DNA of 17,117 bases from assembly GCA_002495845.1 (NCBI GenBank), contig DAHF01000097.1:13521-30637 (forward strand), in the 5' to 3' direction. Both the position numbers and the translations under genes were made by a program. This stretch comes from Sulfolobus sp. UBA167. Its GTDB lineage: Archaea; Thermoproteota; Thermoprotei_A; Sulfolobales; Sulfolobaceae. Of the stretch, positions 5,992 through 12,093 are shown in pieces. The notes beneath the pieces were generated by a model. The model was not told the origin of the DNA. It made no database searches and saw only the letters and a program-made list of their open reading frames with translations. Within the stretch, counting starts at the first letter, position 1. Each line of letters begins with the position of its first letter.

Positions 5992-7887
5992 TCAGATCTT
6001 AGTTTTAAGAATCTGTTTAATGGACTGCGGATCAGTTATAGGTTGGCTACAAACATTACCCTTACAAATGAAGACCCTGCTTACACCCTTCTTCACGTCG
6101 AACATAGACCTTATATATGAAGGGAGGAAATCTCTCTCTGAGTCAGCAACCTTCTCAACTAATTTCATGGGATAGTATGTAAGAATTGATTCCCTGTGTA
6201 GCTCATCAGATTTCCCGTCATTTTCGTCCACCACCACGACATGGGCGAAATTACCGCTCTCGACAGATAGTTTGCTTCCTATTATGCCTGCATAGAATGA
6301 AGGAGATCCAGCTACTTCGATATCATCGACCTTGACCTCCTTTCCTTCTAAAATGGAGAGCCTTATCAAAGACTTTGAAACCATAGAAGCGGTGCTTTCA
6401 TTCGGAGAATCCAAGGCATTGGGTCTCACTTGTTTCAGCATTTCTCTTGTTAAAGAGGCTAGCTCCTGTGCCCTATCTAAGAACTCTCTCTTTGACGTGA
6501 CTTCGTATGCACTGATGTTAGCAAGTATTAAGGAAGAAACGTCATCCAAATTAGGATCTTCGTTCCCTATGATCCTCCTAGATGGAGAGGAACCGGCTTT
6601 TCTCAGTATATCGAAGGGCAGTCCATATTGGTCTTTAAGCAGGAATGACACCATGATCATAGCCTCTGACATCCTCGCATTTGGATGTGTATAATCATTC
6701 GTGTCCCTGAACGGGGGTTTCCTAGACTTTCTACAACCCAAGAGCTTACCCCTAAGCTCCCTCAATTTGGGAAAGGGGTTCTCGTCCCCTAACTTCTTAG
6801 ATAACTGATCGTTCTCCACTTCCCTCATCAACACCTTTCGTCCTTCCACATCGGCACCCTTATTGAAGCCGAAGATCTTCTTCCCTAACTGTGAGTCTTC
6901 CCCTAGGCATTCGTCGATCTCTTCCTCTGTCCAAGTGTAGAAAAGGCCTTCCACTCCATCGCTATCAGCATCAAGACTGTTAGCGAAGTTATTTCCTGCA
7001 TCCATTTCCCTCTTCACAAAGTAATAAGTAAGCTCCATTGCGTCCATTATGTCCTGATCCTTTGTCAATGAATAATATTTGAAAAGTGCTTCTAAAATTT
7101 CTGCATTGTCTATGAGCAGTTTTTCGAAATGAGGCAACTTCCATTCTCTATCTACAGTATATCTGTGAAACCCACCTCCGACCTGGTCGAAGATCCCCCC
7201 GTTATACATTCTCTTCAACGTAAAAATACCGAGCTTCTTACCTATGTCGTCTCCTGATATAGCTGAATAATCAAGCATTAACGTATCAACTAGAGGATGA
7301 GGAAACTTAGCTGAGGAACCCAATCCGCCATACTCTAGGTCATACTCTGAGACTATCTGGTCTATGAGTACCGAGGTCTCTAGCGTTTCTCCTTTGAATG
7401 TTATTGAAGAAGGATCGAATGAAGACTTCTCTACTTCTTGCCTTTTAGACTTCCATAATTGAACAATATTCATAAGGAGACGTTTGAAACCTATCCTTCC
7501 GTACATGTCCTCTGGTGGGAAGTAAGTCCCACCAAAGAATACTTTTCCAGAAGGCGTCATAAATACGGTCAGGGGCCATCCGCTTTCGCCCGTGATGGCA
7601 GATACTGCGTTCTGAAGTTGTCTGTCTAAATCAGGTTTTTCGTCCCTGTCTATTTTGATAGGTATGAAATTTTCATTTATTATCCTTGAAATTTCTGTAT
7701 TGGAATATGTTTCTCTATCCATAACGTGGCACCAATGGCACCACACTGCCCCTACATCTATCAAAATAGGTAGATCTTTCTCTTTAGCCTCTTGCAGAGA
7801 CTCTTGAGACCATTCTCGCCAATCTATGGGCTGTGCTGAAGCCTCCCTCAAGAAAGCACTTTTAGCATTTTGAAGTCTATTTGCCAC
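5992..7887 (-). CDS. Thioredoxin-domain protein, YyaL/Spata20 (DUF255) family
   Basis: The product has 631 residues. The N-terminal thioredoxin-like domain (about 1-160) has the family hallmark QPIDWREW and the redox pair C50-H-W-C53 in VWCHWCHVM, followed by IKIDRDEKPDLD. From about residue 170 onward comes an (alpha/alpha)6-barrel-like region of the kind seen in glycosidases and epimerases (GGGFHRYTVD, WKLPHFEKLL, NSLDADSDG). Order and length match the family (usually 600-700 residues), so the gene appears intact. The molecular function is not firmly established; family members are annotated as thioredoxin-domain or cellobiose-epimerase-like proteins. The start is GTG at 7887, with a TATA box centred near 7914, i.e. 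leaderless. It is the first gene of the operon that continues with SDR, TenA and a hypothetical protein. Confidence 0.9.
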   Translation of the reverse strand: MANRLQNAKSAFLREASAQPIDWREWSQESLQEAKEKDLPILIDVGAVWCHWCHVMDRETYSNTEISRIINENFIPIKIDRDEKPDLDRQLQNAVSAITGESGWPLTVFMTPSGKVFFGGTYFPPEDMYGRIGFKRLLMNIVQLWKSKRQEVEKSSFDPSSITFKGETLETSVLIDQIVSEYDLEYGGLGSSAKFPHPLVDTLMLDYSAISGDDIGKKLGIFTLKRMYNGGIFDQVGGGFHRYTVDREWKLPHFEKLLIDNAEILEALFKYYSLTKDQDIMDAMELTYYFVKREMDAGNNFANSLDADSDGVEGLFYTWTEEEIDECLGEDSQLGKKIFGFNKGADVEGRKVLMREVENDQLSKKLGDENPFPKLRELRGKLLGCRKSRKPPFRDTNDYTHPNARMSEAMIMVSFLLKDQYGLPFDILRKAGSSPSRRIIGNEDPNLDDVSSLILANISAYEVTSKREFLDRAQELASLTREMLKQVRPNALDSPNESTASMVSKSLIRLSILEGKEVKVDDIEVAGSPSFYAGIIGSKLSVESGNFAHVVVVDENDGKSDELHRESILTYYPMKLVEKVADSERDFLPSYIRSMFDVKKGVSRVFICKGNVCSQPITDPQSIKQILKTKI

Positions 7888-7908
7888 AACTTATTTACCT
7901 TTTCGTCT

Positions 7909-7919
7909 ATTAAAAATAT
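7909..7919 (-). promoter_or_regulatory. TATA box of the four-gene operon
   Basis: The AT-rich box (attaaaaatat on the plus strand) is centred about 27 bp upstream of the GTG start at 7887 on the minus strand. Confidence 0.45.
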
Positions 7920-7981
7920 GTTATTCTACTACTTATTATATATTACAAATTAGTCTTTATTAATTTCCTTGTTCCTAAAAA

Positions 7982-8719
7982 TCAAAACTCCCCTTCTTTC
8001 TTTTTCTCATGCCTCTGAAGAAGGTATATGCCCAGCAAAAGGAGACCCAAAGCAGCGTTGAGAACTAAGTTAGATCCTCCTATCAGACTATGGTCTGACG
8101 GGTCACGTCTAAATGATAAGTACAACGTTTGATTCTGGTAAATGAAACACCATATCTGATCGGTTGAGAGCCCATTTGACCAATTCGCTTCATAGCCATC
8201 AGATGGATGTGCGTTTATTCTCAGCATAGATAGCTTGGGTAAGTAAACTGGAGTTCCATTGCTTATACGTTTTGCTGTTCCGTTCTGGAACATAATGGAA
8301 ACATAACCACTCCCATAATAAATTACTTTTATAAATACTATTACTGGTTTCATTACTATAGTTACGTTATAATGTTCAGACCCATTTACTACAAACGTTG
8401 CACTTCCTTGACTTTTCACTCCGTTGACGATAATGCATGGATTTTCGTTAATTGTATCTACTTGTAGTTCTACTACTGATCCCGTGGGTATGTACATTGA
8501 TTCGTTTCTGGAAACTAAAACTATGTTCTCTCCATAAGATACTGAAACCGAAGTAGCTCCGTATATATGAAAACTCACGTTAGGTGCAGGTGTAACTAAC
8601 GTAGACGAAAATGCCACAAGTGAGATCTCTGAAACTAGCGAAAAGATCACAATTAATCCTATAAGAGGCTTAACTTCCATAAATCCAGATAAGTTATTAA
8701 AAAACCCAGAGATGACCAA
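7982..8719 (-). CDS. Membrane-anchored surface glycoprotein, function unknown
   Basis: The product has 245 residues. A hydrophobic signal or anchor segment lies at about 18-40, then about 175 extracytoplasmic, beta-rich residues with many N-glycosylation sequons (for example NVS, NES, NGS, NVT, NGT, NWS, NQT). A C-terminal membrane helix follows at about 218-235, with a charged tail (RHEKKKEGEF). The stretch around GYEANWSNG resembles short beta-repeats of cell-surface proteins, but no family can be named. Two extracytoplasmic cysteines may pair. The start could be TTG at 8719, supported by a TATA box centred near 8745, or ATG at 8680 (residue 14); I prefer TTG because of the 26-bp leaderless spacing. 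Confidence 0.7.
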   Translation of the reverse strand: MVISGFFNNLSGFMEVKPLIGLIVIFSLVSEISLVAFSSTLVTPAPNVSFHIYGATSVSVSYGENIVLVSRNESMYIPTGSVVELQVDTINENPCIIVNGVKSQGSATFVVNGSEHYNVTIVMKPVIVFIKVIYYGSGYVSIMFQNGTAKRISNGTPVYLPKLSMLRINAHPSDGYEANWSNGLSTDQIWCFIYQNQTLYLSFRRDPSDHSLIGGSNLVLNAALGLLLLGIYLLQRHEKKKEGEF

Positions 8720-8736
8720 GAGTGATAGAAATTCTT

Positions 8737-8750
8737 AACCTTAAATAGCT
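8737..8750. promoter_or_regulatory. TATA-like box between surface-protein gene and sRNA
   Basis: The box ccttaaatag is centred 26 bp upstream of the TTG at 8719 on the minus strand. Read on the plus strand, the same cttaaata lies about 22 bp upstream of the C box of the guide RNA at 8767, so it could serve both directions. Confidence 0.4.
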
Positions 8751-8766
8751 TTTTGCTAATGGTTAT

Positions 8767-8818
8767 ACGATGAGGATCCCAACCTTACCTGAAAAGTGAT
8801 GAGGGGTTGTTTACCTGA
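8767..8818 (+). ncRNA. C/D box guide sRNA
   Basis: All four boxes are present in the archaeal order and spacing: C box acgatga (8767-8773), D' box ctga (8789-8792), C' box gtgatga (8796-8802) and D box ctga (8815-8818). The guide between C' and D is 12 nt (8803-8814), the canonical length; the guide between C and D' is 15 nt (8774-8788); the D'-C' spacer is 3 nt. Short flanks gtta (8762-8765) and taac (8820-8823 region) can pair as a terminal stem. Such RNAs bind L7Ae, Nop5 and fibrillarin to direct 2'-O-methylation at the base paired five positions upstream of D or D'. The predicted target cores are gtaaacaacccc (D guide) and gtaaggttgggatcc (D' guide); I cannot name the targets. The only deviation is the second base of the C box. 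Confidence 0.75.
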
Positions 8819-8842
8819 TATTAACTGGTATTATCTTGGAAT

Positions 8843-8854
8843 GAGATATAATGG
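8843..8854 (+). promoter_or_regulatory. TATA box of the transglycosylase/ArcS-like operon
   Basis: The stretch gagatataatgg is centred near 8848, about 29 bp before the ATG at 8877, consistent with a leaderless transcript separate from the sRNA just upstream. Confidence 0.4.
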
Positions 8855-8876
8855 GTATTACTAGATCACCAGTTGA

Positions 8877-9764
8877 ATGAAAATCATTTTAGGAATACCT
8901 GATAGTAGGTTGCCCATCTGGGAACTTGGAGTTCCCCTAATGATAAACCAACTCACGTGGGAGAAGATACCTTGGGATAACGAAACATGGGTAGACTCCG
9001 GAGGGTACCAGATCATGATGAGGAAGATGGATGTTAATTTAGAGACTGTTTACAAGAAATACAATTACCTGAACGCAAAAACTTTCATGAGCCTTGATAG
9101 GCCAGTCCCTCCTTGCTCCCCTGTACCGAGAGAGAACTTCGAGAACTTCGAGTTCCTTTACCACAAACTCGAAGATAGGGAAATAATCCCGGTAATTCAT
9201 GCTTACAACATAGAAGACCTCATGGAGTCAATCGACTTTTACAAATCTTACGGAGTAAAGAAGATAGCTTACGGAGGAATAGTCCCTCCCACAATGGGAC
9301 AGAAAGGGAGTAGATCCCTCGTCAGAAAGATATACAAGCTCATCAGAAAGTCTCTACCATCTACGTGGATACATGTCCTAGGTGCCGGATCCCCTTACAT
9401 GAGGACAATTTTTTATGACGCTAACAGCGTGGATACTTCCACCTACAGAATAAAGGCGATCCACGGCATGGTTATAATACCCGGGAAGGGCGAACGTTAT
9501 GTGGGAGAAAGAAAGATAGTATGGAGAGTCAGAAGAGCGTCTCAAGAAGAGTTAGATTCCTTATTTTCGTTTCTTGAAAAGACTGGGTACCCTTTCAGGA
9601 TCGATCTATCACATTGGAAGCAAAGAAGCTTGATAAACGCATGGGTTCTCATCAAATCTTCTTACACCTCTCAAAAGATGGAGCCGGATATGAGCATTTC
9701 AGAGATAGAAGATGAAATAGGTGAACAGTGTGATAAACTGTCAAACTCTTTATTACCAGCTTAA
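8877..9764 (+). CDS. TGT-superfamily transglycosylase, compact DpdA-like form
   Basis: This 295-residue TIM-barrel protein belongs to the tRNA-guanine transglycosylase superfamily, which swaps guanine for a 7-deazaguanine base in nucleic acid. Visible hallmarks are DSGGYQ (40-45, the first catalytic Asp, as DSGGFQ in TGTs), SLDRP (72-76) and PVIHAYN (105-111). AYGGIVPP (131-138), IHVLGAGSP (165-173) and SVDTSTYR (184-191) follow; D186 aligns in order with the nucleophile Asp of TGTs. The usual Cys-x-Cys-x2-Cys...His zinc site is not visible, and there is no PUA domain. At under 300 residues it is shorter than archaeal TgtA (about 500) and closer to the DNA-modifying DpdA group. It overlaps the ArcS-like gene by 35 bases. 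Alternatives are a split archaeosine-synthase N-domain or a tRNA enzyme. The superfamily call is firm; the substrate is inferred. Confidence 0.8.
   Translation: MKIILGIPDSRLPIWELGVPLMINQLTWEKIPWDNETWVDSGGYQIMMRKMDVNLETVYKKYNYLNAKTFMSLDRPVPPCSPVPRENFENFEFLYHKLEDREIIPVIHAYNIEDLMESIDFYKSYGVKKIAYGGIVPPTMGQKGSRSLVRKIYKLIRKSLPSTWIHVLGAGSPYMRTIFYDANSVDTSTYRIKAIHGMVIIPGKGERYVGERKIVWRVRRASQEELDSLFSFLEKTGYPFRIDLSHWKQRSLINAWVLIKSSYTSQKMEPDMSISEIEDEIGEQCDKLSNSLLPA
9719..9724 (+). promoter_or_regulatory. Internal ribosome binding site aggtga
   Basis: This Shine-Dalgarno sequence, complementary to the archaeal 16S 3' end, lies inside the transglycosylase gene 5 nt before GTG 9730. It decides the start of the ArcS-like protein. 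Confidence 0.55.
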
Positions 9765-10335
9765 GATTAATTCCTTTCAACCTATTATTAAGAGAGACGG
9801 AGAAGACCTCTTCATAAATCCTACCGTGAGGAGATGGCACGAGTTCTTCGTTCAGTCATATGAGTCCACGAAACCGTTAGCCTTATTGCTACCCTGCACT
9901 TCTATGAAGCCTTACAGCAGATCTGCTACCCATAGATTAGCTTACTCTATCATAAAGAGGAAAAACTTGGATGAATACGTCCAGATTTACTCAGTATCAG
10001 AGCCGATGCTCTTGGTTCCCAGAGAAGTTGAGGAATGCTACCCTTTTAATTCCTATGAATATTCTCCAAAGGTCATGACTGCACAAGAGAAGGACGAGTT
10101 CGTCGATCTGCTCAGAAAGCCTTTAGCGAAAATCGCGAACCAACACAAGATCATAGCTGGAGTCCTTCCCGCTCATCATTACTCAATAGTTGACAGAGCC
10201 TCAAGGAAGGAGGGCGTAAAGCTATACCTCACGAGGTATGGAAAGCTGGCGTTTAGGTCGATCAATGAATCAATAGAAAATTTAGTAGCTAAAGGCAAGG
10301 AAATAAACGCGATAGATACGACTAACACGAAGTGA
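9730..10335 (+). CDS. Stand-alone archaeosine-synthase (ArcS) core domain protein (DUF5591)
   Basis: The product has 201 residues. It contains the ArcS signature PC-x3-KPY-x2-S-x2-H exactly, as PCTSMKPYSRSATH (55-68), plus the family-like stretch SEPMLLVPREVEECYPF (90-106). In euryarchaeal ArcS this domain follows a TGT-like domain and precedes a PUA domain; it acts on preQ0 in tRNA, adding lysine on the way to archaeosine. Here it is a separate protein with no PUA domain, overlapping the transglycosylase gene by 35 bases, so translation is coupled. I chose GTG at 9730 because aggtga (9719-9724) lies 5 nt upstream; GTG at 9721 would add three residues. The pair probably acts in sequence: base insertion, then modification of the inserted base. 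The nucleic acid target is not shown by the sequence. Confidence 0.8.
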   Translation: MINCQTLYYQLKINSFQPIIKRDGEDLFINPTVRRWHEFFVQSYESTKPLALLLPCTSMKPYSRSATHRLAYSIIKRKNLDEYVQIYSVSEPMLLVPREVEECYPFNSYEYSPKVMTAQEKDEFVDLLRKPLAKIANQHKIIAGVLPAHHYSIVDRASRKEGVKLYLTRYGKLAFRSINESIENLVAKGKEINAIDTTNTK

Positions 10336-10359
10336 AAACCCGCCCTCACGGATAGGATC
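10332..10359 (-). repeat. Possible small remnant of an IS605-type right end
   Basis: Read on the minus strand, gatcctatccgtgagggcgg followed by gttttcac resembles the right-end hairpin region of the element at 16918-17117 (gatgccccttccgttaggcg, then gggtagttctc). The similarity covers only about 28 bases and no other element sequence is seen beside it. The gtga at the edge includes the stop codon of the ArcS-like gene, as the element at 2033 does for the glycosyltransferase. It could instead be chance or a GC-rich pause site before the terminator. Confidence 0.35.
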
Positions 10360-10383
10360 TCTGACTAGGAAGATGAAATGGGG

Positions 10384-10411
10384 ACTTTTTTTAATTTTAT
10401 TTTATTTTTTT
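10384..10411 (+). terminator. T-rich terminator after the ArcS-like gene
   Basis: Three or four runs of T (including seven at 10385-10391 and seven at 10405-10411), separated by single or paired A, follow a GC-containing stretch. This is the usual form of intrinsic termination in Sulfolobales. It separates the transglycosylase/ArcS-like operon from the HerA operon. Confidence 0.6.
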
Positions 10412-10429
10412 ATATATATAAAAAAATAA
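10402..10429. repeat. 28-bp perfect AT palindrome
   Basis: A run of seven T, an alternating (at)4 core and a run of seven A, extended by three more matched pairs each side, form a perfect inverted repeat centred at about 10415.5. It overlaps the T-rich terminator and ends about 20 bp before the HerA-operon TATA box. It may be a bidirectional terminator, a cruciform or a regulator site. Confidence 0.7.
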
Positions 10430-10446
10430 TCAACTGACTAGGTCAT

Positions 10447-10459
10447 GAAGTTAAAAGCC
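10447..10459 (+). promoter_or_regulatory. TATA box of the HerA-NurA operon
   Basis: The stretch gaagttaaaagcc is centred near 10453, 27 bp before the ATG at 10480, predicting a leaderless mRNA. The tgac-tag-gtca inverted repeat (10435-10445) sits directly upstream where it could block or assist TBP/TFB binding. Confidence 0.5.
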
Positions 10460-10479
10460 ACCTCAGTAGAGTTGTCTTC

Positions 10480-12087
10480 ATGGAACTGGACAAGAACGAA
10501 CCCGTTGGGATAGTCCTGCAGAAAGGACAGAACAACGCCGTGAGAGCGATATTGGCTCAAAATCTAGACGTTAGTATGGGGCAACTCCTAGTAGTCCAAG
10601 ATTACGAAAAAATATCCTTAGGGAGGATAGAGTCCTTCGAGTACATAAATAACTTCTTCACCGAAGACTCTGAGCTTATAAGACCTTTGAGCGAGACTTC
10701 CGAAATTTACAGCTTGCTGAGCTCAGGGACCGTAACAAGAGCGGACCTCTTCATCATAAGGAGGTATGGACACACGTCGACACCGAAACCGGGTTCATTG
10801 ATCAGAACTTTGCCCGAGATAAACGATAGCGACCTCCCCGATTTCTACGGACTACCCGACTTCAACGGATATATAAAGTACGGTAGACTAGCAGGCTCGA
10901 ACATACCGCTCCTGCTGGACCTGAACTCGATCACCATGCATGTGGGGATTTTTGGAGAGACTGGTAGCGGAAAGAGTTATAACATGAGGTATCTCCTTTA
11001 CAACTTATCTAACATTAGAATAGGAGAGAAGGAGGAAGCTATTCCAGTGGTCCTAATTGACGCTAACGGAGACTACGCAGACTTCACATACACAAATTCA
11101 AATATGTTGGCTGGGAGGAGATGGATAAAGAGGTACGTCCTAAGAGACCCAGTCTTCCCAAATGATCAGAGACTAACCATTGACCTTTCACTGTTTTCCC
11201 CTAGAGATCTGGCAGAGTTCATCACCTCCCTCAAATACGGGCAGTCTGGAGGAAACGCCCTCCAGTCTAACTTCTTAGAGTACATACTTTCCCTTCACGA
11301 CCAGAAGGACTTCAACTTCCTCCTCGGCACTCCTACGGGTCTCGATAACCTTAAACAAGAGATAAATGAAGCTGTATCCAACAAGGAACTCGGGTTCAAC
11401 TACAGCACTTCTAAGAGCATACAGAGCGCCCTAGAAATATTCAGAAACAAGGTAGTCAACAAGTTAGCCTTGGTGAGCTCCAATGCTTCCTTGACTGAAA
11501 ACACGCTAGAGCTCATGTGGAGGTCACGCGGGTTAGCAACGGTAGACTTTTCCGCCGACGCGTCCCCGGGGATAGACGTAACCACCAAACAGTTGATAGT
11601 AAGTTACATTTCTAGAATTACCTACAACTACCTTACAAGGACAAAATACAGCGGGTCGCAACGTTTCTTGGCATTCATAATCGAGGAAGCCCAAAACTAC
11701 ATTCCGTCTAATGATTACCCGGTGAATGCTAATCTGACCAAGGACATTCTAGTTACCTTGGCTACGCAGGGTAGAAAATTTGGCTTGTCTCTCTTCCTCG
11801 TTAGCCAGAGACCTGCGTTCATAGACAAGTACGTCCTCTCCATGGTGAATACTTTCTTCTTCCACAGGATCTATCATGAGGATGTGAGATACGTAATGTC
11901 TGCTTCAGGAGGTCTGCCTGAATCTCTGTCACATGCGTTGACATCGCTAGACACAGGATACGTAATAGTCAACGGACTGATGTCTGCTATGCGGAGCCCA
12001 GTGCTGGTGAGAATACCATGGGACGCTAGGTTGGGATCATACGCAGGTAGCGTGGAAAGAGTTGAAAGAGTATTATCAGCAGATTAA
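10480..12087 (+). CDS. HerA-like hexameric DNA translocase ATPase
   Basis: The product has 535 residues. The N-terminal beta-barrel (HAS-barrel-like, about 5-55) is followed by a FtsK/HerA RecA-fold core with Walker A GETGSGKS (159-166) and VVLIDANGDY (190-199). Walker B is RFLAFIIEEAQ (395-405), then GRKFG (431-435) and VSQRP (441-445), typical of the HerA (DUF87) family. Length is close to classical HerA (about 500). HerA pumps double-stranded DNA and partners NurA in end resection or in defence nucleases. The NurA-like gene is fourth in this operon, and the expected Mre11 and Rad50 are not next to it, so this is probably a second, specialised HerA. The start is ATG at 10480 with a TATA box 27 bp upstream; the next gene begins 6 bases after the stop. 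Confidence 0.9.
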   Translation: MELDKNEPVGIVLQKGQNNAVRAILAQNLDVSMGQLLVVQDYEKISLGRIESFEYINNFFTEDSELIRPLSETSEIYSLLSSGTVTRADLFIIRRYGHTSTPKPGSLIRTLPEINDSDLPDFYGLPDFNGYIKYGRLAGSNIPLLLDLNSITMHVGIFGETGSGKSYNMRYLLYNLSNIRIGEKEEAIPVVLIDANGDYADFTYTNSNMLAGRRWIKRYVLRDPVFPNDQRLTIDLSLFSPRDLAEFITSLKYGQSGGNALQSNFLEYILSLHDQKDFNFLLGTPTGLDNLKQEINEAVSNKELGFNYSTSKSIQSALEIFRNKVVNKLALVSSNASLTENTLELMWRSRGLATVDFSADASPGIDVTTKQLIVSYISRITYNYLTRTKYSGSQRFLAFIIEEAQNYIPSNDYPVNANLTKDILVTLATQGRKFGLSLFLVSQRPAFIDKYVLSMVNTFFFHRIYHEDVRYVMSASGGLPESLSHALTSLDTGYVIVNGLMSAMRSPVLVRIPWDARLGSYAGSVERVERVLSAD

Positions 12088-12093
12088 AATACT

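Larger units (their letters stand above)
10361..10449 (+). repeat. Direct repeat ctgactagg...atgaa flanking the palindrome
   Basis: The 9-mer ctgactagg occurs at 10361-10369 and again at 10434-10442, 73 bp apart. Each is followed after 2-3 bases by atgaa (10373-10377 and 10445-10449). The second copy contains tgac-tag-gtca, an inverted repeat with 4-bp arms, directly against the HerA-operon TATA box. This arrangement fits an operator pair around the promoter. Confidence 0.5.

Noticed and set aside
10331..10384. Second possible C/D box RNA (gtgaaaa, ctga, agatgaa)
   Set aside because: The C box has two mismatches and no D box follows before the T-run; the spacing does not fit.
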